Source: Algoriphagus halophilus
Lineage (GTDB): Bacteria > Bacteroidota > Bacteroidia > Cytophagales > Cyclobacteriaceae
Direction of reading: 5' to 3'
Assembly: GCF_900129785.1 (NCBI RefSeq)
Contig: NZ_FSRC01000001.1
Coordinates: 1,116,001 to 1,180,000, forward strand
DNA length: 64,000 bases
Shown here: piece after piece, positions 1 to 8,106 of the stretch
How the letters are laid out: each line of letters begins with the position of its first letter
Position numbering within the stretch: position 1 is the first letter of the stretch
Translations under genes and position numbers: made by a program
The notes under the pieces: model-generated
Told to the model about the DNA's origin: nothing
Seen by the model: only the letters and a program-made list of their open reading frames with translations
Databases searched by the model: none

Positions 1-1
1 T

Positions 2-1348
2 TTGGGAGCCAATGCGATTTGGCTGATGCCGATCATGCCTTCTCCCAGTTACCATAAGTATGATGTGACAGATTATAAGGCAATTCATCCCGATTACGGG
101 ACTTTAGAGGATTTTAAGAACTTGTTAGAGGAAGCTCATAAAAGGGATTTGAAGGTGGTGATTGACTTGATTATCAACCATACCAGTAGCGAACATCCTT
201 GGTTTTTGGAATCAAAAAAAGGCAGGGATAACCCGTATCGGGATTATTATGTTTGGGCTCAAAAAGATACGATCGCGGACTTTATTGAAAAGAAAAAGGT
301 CACGTTGGATTCGGACAATATCAGGCAATGGCATGATCCAGGAGATGGGGAGGATTTTTATTATGGCTTTTTTTATGGTGGAATGCCGGATTTGAATTTC
401 GACAATGAACAGGTAAGGAAGGAGATTTTTGAAATAGGGAAGTTTTGGTTGGAAGAAATAGGGGTGGATGGTTTTCGACTAGATGCCGCCAAACATATAT
501 ACCCGGATGAGCGGGCAAAAGACAATCATGAATTCTGGAAAGAATTTAGGTCTGAAATGACCAAAATCAATCCAGACTTGTATTTGGTAGGAGAGGTGTA
601 TGATCAAAAAGAGGTGGTGGCTCCTTTTCTTCCTGGATTGCCGGCCCTATTTAATTTTGACTTTCATTATACCTTGATTGAATCCCTGAATAAAGAAGAT
701 GGGAAACTATTGGTAGATAAAGAAAAGAGTGTGTTGGACTACTATGAACGTATTACTTCAGATTTTATTGATGCAACCATATCTTCCAACCATGACCAAC
801 CCAGGCTCTTAAATGAGCTGAAATCAGATCAGGCAAAGTACAAACAGGCAATCGCTATTTTGATGAGCATGCCAGGAGCTCCTTACTTGTATTATGGAGA
901 GGAAATAGGGATGTTGGGTTTGAAGCCTGACGAACATATACGAGAGCCATTTTTATGGGAAAGACAAGCGGAGGATAAGGGAAGAGCAACTTGGATCAAA
1001 CCCATCTATTCCACAGATTCTACGGTAACTCCACTTGCAATTCAAATGAAAGATGAATCCAGTTATTTTCATCACTATCAGGAACTTATTCATTTGAGGA
1101 ATTCTACTCCAGCCTTGGCTATTGGAAGTTTAGAAAAGTCCACAGAAAATTACCCTAAATCAATCATGGCATTCAATAGGGTGTTGGGAGACCAAAATTT
1201 AATGGTGATTCACAATGTGGGGAAAAAGCCTGTTCAATTGCCAATTCCAAGCGATTTTCAAACGGTTGTTTATGAATTGGGAAGCGTAAAGTGGAAAGGA
1301 AATGAGCTAAGTCTTGGCAAAAACGCCTCAGTGGTACTATCAAAATAA
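2..1348 (+). CDS. GH13 alpha-amylase/alpha-glucosidase family enzyme, 5'-truncated by the window edge
   Basis: Hydrolyses or transfers alpha-glucosidic bonds. Only the C-terminal 448 codons are visible; the reading frame is open to the left edge, so the true start lies outside. Clan GH-H landmarks are clear: IDLIINHT (region I), GVDGFRLDAAKH with the nucleophile Asp at visible residue 161, LVGEVYD with the acid/base Glu near residue 198, and SSNHDQPR with the transition-state Asp at residue 265. A beta-sandwich C domain follows. The GMPDLNFDN stretch is common in Bacteroidota amylases and oligo-1,6-glucosidases. Exact substrate (starch, maltooligosaccharide, isomaltose or trehalose) cannot be settled without the N terminus. 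It faces pfkA across an inserted segment, and a hairpin lies immediately after its stop. Confidence 0.9.
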   Translation: MGANAIWLMPIMPSPSYHKYDVTDYKAIHPDYGTLEDFKNLLEEAHKRDLKVVIDLIINHTSSEHPWFLESKKGRDNPYRDYYVWAQKDTIADFIEKKKVTLDSDNIRQWHDPGDGEDFYYGFFYGGMPDLNFDNEQVRKEIFEIGKFWLEEIGVDGFRLDAAKHIYPDERAKDNHEFWKEFRSEMTKINPDLYLVGEVYDQKEVVAPFLPGLPALFNFDFHYTLIESLNKEDGKLLVDKEKSVLDYYERITSDFIDATISSNHDQPRLLNELKSDQAKYKQAIAILMSMPGAPYLYYGEEIGMLGLKPDEHIREPFLWERQAEDKGRATWIKPIYSTDSTVTPLAIQMKDESSYFHHYQELIHLRNSTPALAIGSLEKSTENYPKSIMAFNRVLGDQNLMVIHNVGKKPVQLPIPSDFQTVVYELGSVKWKGNELSLGKNASVVLSK

Positions 1349-1349
1349 A

Positions 1350-1370
1350 AGGGACTCTTTTGGAGTCCTT
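1350..1370. terminator. Hairpin after the GH13 gene
   Basis: GGACTC (1352-1357), loop TTTTG, GAGTCC (1363-1368), with flanking AA/TT pairs. On the minus strand it is followed by CTTTTATTTT, so it would stop transcription arriving from the right better than from the left. It lies just beyond the displaced copy of the pfkA 3' end at 1386-1433, so it was probably the ancestral pfkA terminator. Confidence 0.6.
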
Positions 1371-1385
1371 ATCATATTTATTTAC

Positions 1386-1433
1386 GTAGAAAGAATTTTT
1401 GCGACTCTAAAATCTTCCTCATCCACCGGTTTA
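1386..1433 (-). repeat. Displaced 48-bp copy of the pfkA 3' end
   Basis: This segment matches 3083-3130 at 46 of 48 positions in the same orientation. Read on the minus strand it encodes KPVDEEDFRVAKILST followed by TAA, while the functional pfkA ends KSVDEEDFRIAKILST followed by TGA, so frame and stop are both kept. Upstream of this block the similarity ends. It is either the original tail of pfkA displaced by an insertion or a remnant of a second pfkA. The distance between copies is 1697 bp. Confidence 0.85.
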
Positions 1434-1571
1434 AAAGTTAAAAGTACATTTGGTCATTTAAAACTATCCAAGTATGACTTTTTACTGATTTTTGTATTTT
1501 TTAAATAAAAATTAGGTCAACTATAAATTTTTTATATGATTATCTATTCAATTTTATAAACTTAATTATTT

Positions 1572-1763
1572 ATGAAAAATCTTAAAAAATTAGCAAAACC
1601 TTTGTTTTTATTCGTTTTCGTAGGAGCCATGTCGGTGACTTTTTCAGCGGTTGCTGCTGATTGTTGAGCTTCAAATGACAAAGGATGTACCGATAGATTA
1701 GGAACTAACTATCCGTTTGATAGAGATGGAACTCCAAATTGTGACCCTCCTGTTGAAGTTTAA
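1572..1763 (+). pseudogene. Small secreted Cys-containing peptide gene with an in-frame TGA
   Basis: Reading from ATG 1572 gives a clear Sec signal peptide (MKNLKKLAK, then a hydrophobic stretch to SAVAA), then Asp-Cys and a TGA at 1665-1667 (codon 32). After the TGA the same frame continues for 31 more codons (start ASNDKGCTDR, end CDPPVEV) to TAA at 1761-1763, immediately before a strong terminator. Without the TGA the product would be a 62- to 63-residue exported peptide with three Cys in its mature part. A TGG-to-TGA change is the simplest explanation. The layout recalls the NVEALT-type small exported peptides that accompany beta-propeller lipoproteins in Bacteroidota, but the NVEALT motif itself is absent, so that link is inferred. 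Confidence 0.6.
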
Positions 1764-1771
1764 TTAATTCA

Positions 1772-1809
1772 AATAGTTGCGCAATAGATCATGCGCAACT
1801 ATTCCTTTT
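1772..1809 (+). terminator. Rho-independent terminator after the small peptide gene
   Basis: Perfect 12-bp stem AATAGTTGCGCA (1772-1783) / TGCGCAACTATT (1792-1803) with an 8-nt loop, then CTTTTT. It separates the peptide gene from the lipoprotein gene, so the two are probably transcribed separately. Confidence 0.9.
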
Positions 1810-1975
1810 TAAAAAGTTAATAGCAAATCCTTTAATAAAGCATATTGTACTAAAGTCTTATCTATACTTATTACAAGTAGAGGGATTTCATTCGATCCCT
1901 CGGTACTCCAGATTCTTGTAAATGAATTAGAAGGATTTTTAATACCGGATCAACTGTATATCAATAGTTTTAATT

Positions 1976-3019
1976 ATGAAAATCAAATTTTTCTTATTCA
2001 TCCTCCATACCATCTTATTAGGTTCAGTATCCTGCTCTGATAGAGAAGAAGTCATAGAAATAGTCGAGCTAAAATCTAAGAAATTCTATTTCGAGGAGAT
2101 AAAAATTCCCATGTTGATACAGTCCAAGAAAGGTAAATTGGTGGTTTCAGAACATCCGCGAATAGCTCCTGGTTTACCGCTTTTACATGTCGTAAACGGA
2201 GGTGATATGACCTATGAATTTTCACATGGAAAGGTTGGTTTTGGTCCGGGAGAGCTATCTGATGTTTCTGGATTTGATCTTGGCAGTAATGACTCTACCT
2301 TTTGGGTTTATAGTGCTATGGAGAAACGAATAAGTGAGTTTTCACTTTTTGAATCATCCGATCTTGCTAAAGACCAGATAAAACAGCCGGAAAATTTTTT
2401 TAAAGCGACAGATTGTCTTTTTCTGACGGATTCAACGTTTTTAGGGATGTTTGTTGATTCTCCTCATCGATTGGTTGAATTTGGCTTTGACAATGATTTT
2501 GAAAAAGGCTATGGGACGCTAGAAAATTTCACAGCCAGGAATGACTTAGATAATTATAATTTATCCCAGATAAATTCAGGCTGGTTTAGGTCAAATGAAG
2601 ATAAATCGATCTTTGCTATCGCATGTATTTATTATGATAAGCTCGAAGTGTTTAATTCAAAAACAAAGGAATTTAAAACTATTTATGGGCCTGATCTTGA
2701 AGTCTTTGATTTTGAAGTTAAATATAAAACCAGTGGACCTTCACTGCTTTTTCCTTGGGAAGCTCCTTACCAGTACAGAGACATCGCCATCACGAATGAT
2801 CGAATTTATGCCCTTTATGGTGGTATCAGTGAGCCAGAAATCTCTCAAACATCTGAGATAGCGAGGATTATAAGAGTTTATGATCTGGATGGTAATTTGT
2901 TGGAACTGTACCATTTAGATAGATCACTTCGAAGTATCGAATTGGATATAGAGAATGAAAAGATATACGGAATCACCACAGATAGTGATCCTGGTATTGC
3001 TTTCTTTAAACTTCCTTGA
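1976..3019 (+). CDS. Probable TolB-like six-bladed beta-propeller lipoprotein (BF3164-like)
   Basis: 347 residues. The N terminus is a lipoprotein signal (hydrophobic to residue 19, SVSC with the lipidated Cys at 20), so it should sit on the periplasmic or outer membrane. The rest is beta-rich, with repeats of the kind seen in propeller blades: GKVGFGPGELSD near residue 88, DSTFWVYSAMEKRISEFSL, DSTFLGMFVDSPHRLVEFG, and a C-terminal NDRIYALYGG / IRVYDLDGNLLELY / IENEKIYGI series. This matches the Bacteroidota TolB-like/BF3164 lipoprotein pattern (PF15869) by eye; no catalytic residues are recognisable. Family members often neighbour small secreted peptides, as here. The gene lies wholly inside the segment bracketed by the two pfkA tails, so it was probably acquired with it. 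Confidence 0.65.
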   Translation: MKIKFFLFILHTILLGSVSCSDREEVIEIVELKSKKFYFEEIKIPMLIQSKKGKLVVSEHPRIAPGLPLLHVVNGGDMTYEFSHGKVGFGPGELSDVSGFDLGSNDSTFWVYSAMEKRISEFSLFESSDLAKDQIKQPENFFKATDCLFLTDSTFLGMFVDSPHRLVEFGFDNDFEKGYGTLENFTARNDLDNYNLSQINSGWFRSNEDKSIFAIACIYYDKLEVFNSKTKEFKTIYGPDLEVFDFEVKYKTSGPSLLFPWEAPYQYRDIAITNDRIYALYGGISEPEISQTSEIARIIRVYDLDGNLLELYHLDRSLRSIELDIENEKIYGITTDSDPGIAFFKLP

Positions 3020-3022
3020 ATC

Positions 3023-3060
3023 AAAAAAACTCCGGAAAATAAACTTCCGGAGTTTTTTAA
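3023..3060. terminator. Bidirectional terminator between the propeller gene and pfkA
   Basis: Stem AACTCCGGAA (3029-3038) / TTCCGGAGTT (3045-3054), loop of 6 nt, flanked by A6 on the left and T6 on the right, so it can serve both converging genes. Confidence 0.9.
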
Positions 3061-3078
3061 TTTGGAATCTTAATAATA

Positions 3079-4065
3079 TCAGGTAGAAAGAATTTTTGCG
3101 ATTCTAAAATCTTCCTCATCCACCGATTTATCGTCTACAATTGCTTTTTTAATTGGCGTGTAAACCACCTTGTTATTGATCAAACCAGCCATGACATCGT
3201 ATTTGCCTTGCAATAGACCTTCAACAGCTGCAACCCCTAATTTGGATGCAAGCAAACGGTCAAAGGAAGAAGGGGCTCCCCCTCTTTGCAGGTGACCCAG
3301 GATGGTCACTTTGATGTCATAAGATGGAAGGAATTTCTTTACTTTTTCAGCGATTTCACCTGCTCCACCACTTTTACCACCTTCTGCTACAATCACGATG
3401 TTGGAGGATTTTTTGGCTTTGGATCTAATCTTTAATTTGTCCACCAAATGGTCAATTGGCATCTTCTTTTCAGGAATCAAAATAGCGGCAGCAGCACTAC
3501 CAATACCCGCATTGATGGCAATAAATCCAGCATCCCTACCCATTACTTCCACAAAGAATAGTCGATCATGTGAGGTGGCAGTATCCCTGATCTTGTCAAT
3601 TGCCTCAATGGCTGTGTTGCAGGCAGTATCGAATCCAATGGTAGAATCCGTTCCTGATAGGTCATTGTCTATCGTGCCCGGTAATCCAATAGAAGGGATT
3701 CCAAATTCTTGGAAAAACAAGTGCGCCCCTGTTAAAGATCCATCTCCACCAATCACTACCAAGGCGTCAATTCCATGAGACTTGATGTTCTCATACGCTT
3801 TTTTTCTTCCTTCTGGAGTTCTGAATTCTGCACTTCTGGCTGATTTCAAGAAAGTGCCTCCTCGTTCCAAAACGTGGGTGATGTATTTGGAATCAAGTTT
3901 TTTTATGTCATTTTGAATGAGACCTTCGTATCCACGATAAATCCCATACATCTCCAAGTTATAGTAAAAACCTGCCCTTACAGCAGCTCTGATTGCAGCG
4001 TTCATTCCAGGTGAGTCGCCCCCGGAGGTCAATACGCCTATTTTCTTGATAGTCTTAGGTTCCAT
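3079..4065 (-). CDS. pfkA: ATP-dependent 6-phosphofructokinase
   Basis: Phosphorylates fructose 6-phosphate to fructose 1,6-bisphosphate in glycolysis. 328 residues, the normal bacterial length. Visible motifs: SGGDSPGMNAAIR (residues 14-26, ATP site), GGDGS near residue 105, where Gly rather than Asp indicates ATP instead of pyrophosphate as donor, PGTIDNDLSGTD with the catalytic Asp near 130, and VEVMGRDAGF. It ends with KSVDEEDFRIAKILST, and this tail is duplicated at 1386-1433. mgsA lies 12 bp upstream in the same direction, so the two are probably co-transcribed from the promoter at 4466-4473. Confidence 0.97.
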   Translation of the reverse strand: MEPKTIKKIGVLTSGGDSPGMNAAIRAAVRAGFYYNLEMYGIYRGYEGLIQNDIKKLDSKYITHVLERGGTFLKSARSAEFRTPEGRKKAYENIKSHGIDALVVIGGDGSLTGAHLFFQEFGIPSIGLPGTIDNDLSGTDSTIGFDTACNTAIEAIDKIRDTATSHDRLFFVEVMGRDAGFIAINAGIGSAAAAILIPEKKMPIDHLVDKLKIRSKAKKSSNIVIVAEGGKSGGAGEIAEKVKKFLPSYDIKVTILGHLQRGGAPSSFDRLLASKLGVAAVEGLLQGKYDVMAGLINNKVVYTPIKKAIVDDKSVDEEDFRIAKILST

Positions 4066-4077
4066 TAAAGGTTTGGG

Positions 4078-4440
4078 TTAAAGGCTTTTAAACATTAGTT
4101 CTGCAGAAGCAGGATTGGTAGCCAAAGGAATATTGTGCACGTCACATATTCTCATCAGCATTTGTACATCAGGTTCATGGGGATGCTTATCCAATGGGTC
4201 TCTAAAAAAGATGACCATATCTAACTCCTTTTGGGCTGCCATGGCTGCTATTTGGGCATCACCTCCAATTGGGCCAGATAGCAGTTTCTCTACGTTAAAG
4301 CCTGATTTTTCGATGTGAGATCCCGTTGTGCCCGTAGCAACAAGTTGTACGTCAACCATTTCGAGTTTTTCTCGAAACCTACTTAAAAAATGTACCATGT
4401 CGGCTTTCTTTCCGTCATGGGCGATTAGGGCAATTTTCAT
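4078..4440 (-). CDS. mgsA: Methylglyoxal synthase
   Basis: Converts dihydroxyacetone phosphate to methylglyoxal and phosphate, an overflow route when triose phosphates build up. 120 residues, usual size. Motifs: [10 protein letters not shown] at the N terminus, TGTTGSHIE (phosphate binding), [13 protein letters not shown] with the catalytic Asp of GGD, and [14 protein letters not shown] followed by [12 protein letters not shown]. Encoding it upstream of pfkA couples the glycolytic commitment step with its phosphate-releasing bypass. Confidence 0.96.
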   Translation of the reverse strand: MKIALIAHDGKKADMVHFLSRFREKLEMVDVQLVATGTTGSHIEKSGFNVEKLLSGPIGGDAQIAAMAAQKELDMVIFFRDPLDKHPHEPDVQMLMRICDVHNIPLATNPASAELMFKSL

Positions 4441-4465
4441 GTACAGGTATTAACAGGTTTGAAGC

Positions 4466-4499
4466 CAAAGTTAGAAAAAAATCTTTTTTTCCAACTTTG
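4466..4499 (-). promoter_or_regulatory. mgsA-pfkA promoter overlapped by a 34-bp inverted repeat
   Basis: On the minus strand TAACTTTG (4473 to 4466) fits the Bacteroidota -7 consensus TAnnTTTG, with a TTG at 4494-4492 as a candidate -33 element and a start about 25 nt before mgsA. The same bases form an inverted repeat, CAAAGTT-a-GAAAAAAA / TTTTTTTC-c-AACTTTG, with a 2-nt centre and one mismatch. Confidence 0.6.
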
Positions 4500-4565
4500 A
4501 CGAAATTAAATAAACGTGAAATATTAAACTTTTAGCGACTTCTTTTGAAATTCCTTTTCTCAGGG

Positions 4566-6611
4566 TTAAGGCACAATTTTTTCCAAGTGAAACAGGAATG
4601 TATATTCCATTGCCAATTCTTTGAGCGCATTAAATCTACCTGAAGCTCCGCCATGTCCGGCATCCATATTGGTATGCAATAACAACAGGTTATTATCGGT
4701 CTTTAATTCACGAAGTTTTGCCACCCATTTGGTAGGCTCCCAATATTGTACCTGGCTATCATGGAGACCAGAGGTGACCAATAAATTGGGATAATCTTTT
4801 GCCGTGACATTATCATAAGGAGAATAGGATAGCATGTAATCGTAATATTCCTTGTCTTTCGGATTTCCCCATTCCTGAAACTCTCCGGTAGTTAATGGAA
4901 TACTTTCATCCAACATGGTAGAGACCACATCCACAAATGGTACACTGGCTATGAGTCCATGGAAAAGATCCGGTCTCATGTTCATTACCGCTCCCATCAA
5001 TAAACCTCCCGCACTTCCTCCCATGGCATATAAATGTGGAGTAGAAGTATACTTCTCCTCAATCAGGTGTTCTGCACAGGCTATGAAATCGGTAAACGTA
5101 TTTTTCTTTTTCAGCATCTTTCCATCCTCGTACCAATGCCGTCCCATATCTTCTCCACCTCTAATGTGTGCTATCGCAAATACAAACCCTCTGTCCAAAA
5201 GGCTTAATCTGCTAGATGAAAAATAAGCTTCCGTACTAAAACCATACGAACCATAAGCATACAATAAGAGTGGACTCGATCCGTCTGGTCTAAAAAGCTC
5301 TTTTTTGTAAACAAGAGAAATAGGGACCATGACCCCATCAGGAGCTTTCGCCCAGATCCTGGCGGAATGATAGTGACTTTGATCATAGCCTCCGACTACT
5401 TCTTGTTGCTTCAAAAGCGTTTTAGTCTGCAATGCCATGTGATAATCGTAAATGCTGGAAGGGGATACCAGGGAGTTATATCCAAATCTGAGCGTTTCCG
5501 TGTTGAATTCGGGATTGGTACTGATCCAGGCAGTATACGTTTCATCGTCAAATTCAAGCTGATGTCCAGGACTCCCATCCCAAGGTTTTATCAATATCTG
5601 TACTAAGCCATTGCTTCTTTCCTGAGTGACCAGGTAATGAGAAAATAACTCGAAGTCTTCCAATAACACATGCTCCCGATGGGGAATCACATCTTCCCAA
5701 TGTTCTATAGAGGGAGAGGAGATGGGTGCTTTTACCACCTTGAAGTTTTGTGCCTGATCATTGGTTCTGATCCAAAAATAATCGTCATAATGATCTGCAG
5801 CGTATTCCAGGTGAGGGACCCGTGGTTGCAGTAACTGAAAATCTCCATTTGGTTGATCCGATTTAATAAATCGAATTTCAGAGGAAATGGTACTTTCTGA
5901 ATGAATAAAGATGTATTCTTCGGATTTGGTACTGACTACATGGCAAGAAAACTCATCGTCCGTTTCCTCAAATACTAGTCGATCCTCTTCTACAGGAGTG
6001 CCAAGAACATGTCGGTATATTTGATGGGCACGTAGGGTTTCTGGATCTTGTTTGGAGTAGAAGATGGTTTGATTATCTGAGGCCCAAGTTAAGTTTCCAG
6101 TCACATTGGGAATGGTATCTTCCAGGAGTTCACCGGTACTTAGGTCCTTGAAATAAATGGTATAAATTCTTCTTCCCACCTCATCTGCGGCAAAGGCCAA
6201 TAGGTGCTGGTTTGGAGAACTAGAGGTGCCACCCACTTGGTAGTAACTTTTACCCTCAGCGAGCTTATTGACGTCCAACAGAATTTCCTCAGGATGATCT
6301 AAAGAGTTGGCTTTTCTGCAATAGATGGGATATTCAGACCCTTTTTCATATCGGGCATACCAATAATATCCGGATTTAAAATAGGGTACACTTTGATCAT
6401 CTTCCTTGATCCTTCCTTTGATTTCTTCAAAAAGCGCTTTTTGAAATTCTTCTGTATGCTTTAGGTTCTCTTTCAAAAAGGCATTTTCCTCATTCAGGTA
6501 TTCGATTACTGCTGGATTTTCCCGTTCTCTCATCCAAAAGTAATTGTCTATTCGTTGATGACCATGAGTTTCTATAATCTCTGGTTTTTTGGCTGCAATG
6601 GGTGACTTCAT
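4566..6611 (-). CDS. ptrB: Oligopeptidase B-type serine peptidase (S9A)
   Basis: Cytoplasmic serine peptidase expected to cleave short peptides after Arg or Lys. 681 residues, no signal peptide. The N-terminal half is a seven-bladed propeller lid; the C-terminal half is the alpha/beta hydrolase. Catalytic triad elements are visible: AMGGSAGGLLMG (Ser), VTSGLHDSQVQYWEP (Asp) and DAGHGGASGR (His). IPLTTGEFQEWGNP contains the acidic residues typical of the oligopeptidase B P1 pocket. The start HGHQRIDNYFWMRERENPAV is also characteristic. A prolyl oligopeptidase is less likely because of these pocket residues. Confidence 0.92.
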   Translation of the reverse strand: MKSPIAAKKPEIIETHGHQRIDNYFWMRERENPAVIEYLNEENAFLKENLKHTEEFQKALFEEIKGRIKEDDQSVPYFKSGYYWYARYEKGSEYPIYCRKANSLDHPEEILLDVNKLAEGKSYYQVGGTSSSPNQHLLAFAADEVGRRIYTIYFKDLSTGELLEDTIPNVTGNLTWASDNQTIFYSKQDPETLRAHQIYRHVLGTPVEEDRLVFEETDDEFSCHVVSTKSEEYIFIHSESTISSEIRFIKSDQPNGDFQLLQPRVPHLEYAADHYDDYFWIRTNDQAQNFKVVKAPISSPSIEHWEDVIPHREHVLLEDFELFSHYLVTQERSNGLVQILIKPWDGSPGHQLEFDDETYTAWISTNPEFNTETLRFGYNSLVSPSSIYDYHMALQTKTLLKQQEVVGGYDQSHYHSARIWAKAPDGVMVPISLVYKKELFRPDGSSPLLLYAYGSYGFSTEAYFSSSRLSLLDRGFVFAIAHIRGGEDMGRHWYEDGKMLKKKNTFTDFIACAEHLIEEKYTSTPHLYAMGGSAGGLLMGAVMNMRPDLFHGLIASVPFVDVVSTMLDESIPLTTGEFQEWGNPKDKEYYDYMLSYSPYDNVTAKDYPNLLVTSGLHDSQVQYWEPTKWVAKLRELKTDNNLLLLHTNMDAGHGGASGRFNALKELAMEYTFLFHLEKIVP

Positions 6612-6795
6612 ATCTTGATTTACTAAGCTGCAATGTTAATGAAAAAATGGGGTAGCAGGTTCCATTTTTGTATAAGTAAGCACCGAAAAGAAGATGAGCT
6701 AATAAAAAAAGTGATTAGTATTTTATTCAAGTACTTGTTTACAAAGAGAATAATTAAAATATTCAGTCAAATTATCAACCATTAACCTTTTATAT

Positions 6796-7224
6796 ATGGG
6801 AATGCTTAAAGAGTTTAAAGACTTTGCCGTCAAAGGCAATGTGGTCGATCTGGCCGTTGCTGTCATCATAGGTGGTGCCTTTGGAAAGATCGTTACCTCA
6901 TTTGTAAATGATATTGTCATGCCTCCGATAGGCTTGATGATAGGAGGGGTCAATTTTAAAAATTTGGCTGTTGTTTTGAAAGAAGCGGTCGTAGATGATG
7001 CAGGGGAAGTGGTTACTGCAGCTGTCACTTTAAATTACGGAGCTTTTATTCAAAATGTAGTGGACTTTACCATCATTGCTTTTGTGATTTTTCTGGCAGT
7101 GAAAGCCATTAACAACATGAAAAAGAAAGAAGCTGCTGCACCGCCACCTCCGCCACCAGCACCTCCAAAATCTGAAGTATTGCTAGAGGAAATTAGAGAC
7201 CTTCTGAAAAATAAGGAAAAGTAA
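6796..7224 (+). CDS. mscL: Large-conductance mechanosensitive channel
   Basis: Opens a wide pore in the inner membrane when tension rises on hypo-osmotic shock. 142 residues. The first transmembrane helix carries [19 protein letters not shown], the conserved gate with small residues, and [13 protein letters not shown] starts the periplasmic loop. TM2 is [17 protein letters not shown] proline-rich linker ([11 protein letters not shown]) leads to a C-terminal amphipathic helix ending [10 protein letters not shown]. The periplasmic loop is a little longer than in E. coli. It is monocistronic, closed by a strong bidirectional terminator. Confidence 0.97.
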   Translation: MGMLKEFKDFAVKGNVVDLAVAVIIGGAFGKIVTSFVNDIVMPPIGLMIGGVNFKNLAVVLKEAVVDDAGEVVTAAVTLNYGAFIQNVVDFTIIAFVIFLAVKAINNMKKKEAAAPPPPPPAPPKSEVLLEEIRDLLKNKEK

Positions 7225-7235
7225 TCCTTCCAAAA

Positions 7236-7280
7236 AAAAATAGCCCCAAACCTACATCTCGTTCGTTTGGGGCTATTGTT
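7236..7280. terminator. Bidirectional terminator between mscL and the Spy-like gene
   Basis: Stem AATAGCCCCAAAC (7239-7251) / GTTTGGGGCTATT (7265-7277) with a 13-nt loop, preceded by an A-run that becomes a T-run for minus-strand transcripts. Confidence 0.88.
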
Positions 7281-7714
7281 TAGCGGTCTTCCCGTCTTTG
7301 TCTTTGGTATATATGCCGGGCAAAATCCCTTGAAAGACCATTCAATAGAAATAGTTGATTGTAACTGATGACCGAAGAAGCCTTACTCACGAATTTTTTC
7401 TCCTCGTTGAGTAATTGTTGTTGTAGCTCAAATCGTTTCTCTACCCTGTTTTTTGCCTCCTCTTCTGAGATCGGCTGATCTCTCCGGTCATTAAGTTCAG
7501 CCATTTGACGAATCATGGCTTCTCTTTTATCACTGAATTCATTGTAGATGGGCCAAAACTTTTCAGCTTGCTCTGAATTCAAATCCAAGCGCGTGGTAAT
7601 AAAGGCCACCTTTGCAGCTTTTAATTTTTCGGGATCATATCTTTCTCCACCTCTCTGGGCATAGACAGCTCCAACTAATAAGGTGAATAATAGGACTATT
7701 GTATATTTTTTCAT
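7280..7714 (-). CDS. Small periplasmic Spy/CpxP-like protein of an ECF sigma operon
   Basis: 144 residues from ATG 7714; an upstream TTG at 7720 is in frame but less likely. The signal peptide ends at VYAQ. The mature part is almost entirely helical and charged (LDLNSEQAEKFWPIYNEFSDKREAMIRQM), which resembles LTxxQ/Spy/CpxP proteins that sense or hold unfolded envelope proteins. The family match is by pattern, not certain. It begins 2 nt after the stop of the membrane-anchored gene and is third in the sigma operon, so it probably feeds envelope information back to the sigma factor. Confidence 0.7.
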   Translation of the reverse strand: MKKYTIVLLFTLLVGAVYAQRGGERYDPEKLKAAKVAFITTRLDLNSEQAEKFWPIYNEFSDKREAMIRQMAELNDRRDQPISEEEAKNRVEKRFELQQQLLNEEKKFVSKASSVISYNQLFLLNGLSRDFARHIYQRQRREDR

Positions 7715-7716
7715 GT

Positions 7717-8073
7717 TCAATACCAGATTTCTTCCTGCTCTGATGAAGCATCCTCAATGAAAGGATTTTCATCTTGAATAATTTCATTTAATATCTCCTC
7801 CGGGTTGTCTGACATACTGAGTATATCTTCTGCCGACCAATACTGACTATCGATATAAAGATCGATTTCCTGCTCCATGATCAATTGTTCTGAAGTAGCA
7901 TCCATTTTAGAGTATTGCCAGACTCCTAACCCTGCGATCAAGATCACTGAAGCAGCCCATTTCATCCAAGGATCACTTTCCTTTTTGTTGGCTTTCAATA
8001 TGATCTGATCTGGAAGCTTGTCAAAGTATCCATCAGGTGACTTTAAATCTTTTATTTTTGGCAGTGTTTGCAT
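7717..8073 (-). CDS. Single-pass membrane protein, probable anti-sigma factor
   Basis: 118 residues: a cytoplasmic N-terminal part of about 35 residues (LPKIKDLKSPDGYFDKLPDQI), one transmembrane helix WAASVILIAGLGVWQ near residues 38-52, and an acidic periplasmic tail (EQEIDLYIDSQYW, DNPEEILNEIIQDENPF). The position directly downstream of an ECF sigma gene (33 bp) and this topology suggest an anti-sigma factor, but no zinc-binding HxxxCxxC motif is present, so the mechanism would differ from the classical ZAS type. No named family was recognised. Confidence 0.55.
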   Translation of the reverse strand: MQTLPKIKDLKSPDGYFDKLPDQIILKANKKESDPWMKWAASVILIAGLGVWQYSKMDATSEQLIMEQEIDLYIDSQYWSAEDILSMSDNPEEILNEIIQDENPFIEDASSEQEEIWY

Positions 8074-8106
8074 ACTAATTATTAGACTTAAAATTGGGTC
8101 AATGGT

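Noticed and set aside
1314..1508. Open frame of 64 codons after the GH13 gene
   Set aside because: It runs through the GH13 end, the hairpin and the displaced pfkA tail on the wrong strand and reads as chance sequence.
1665..1667. Selenocysteine at the internal TGA
   Set aside because: No SECIS-like hairpin was seen right after the codon, and selenoproteins of this kind are not expected in these bacteria; a TGG-to-TGA change is simpler.
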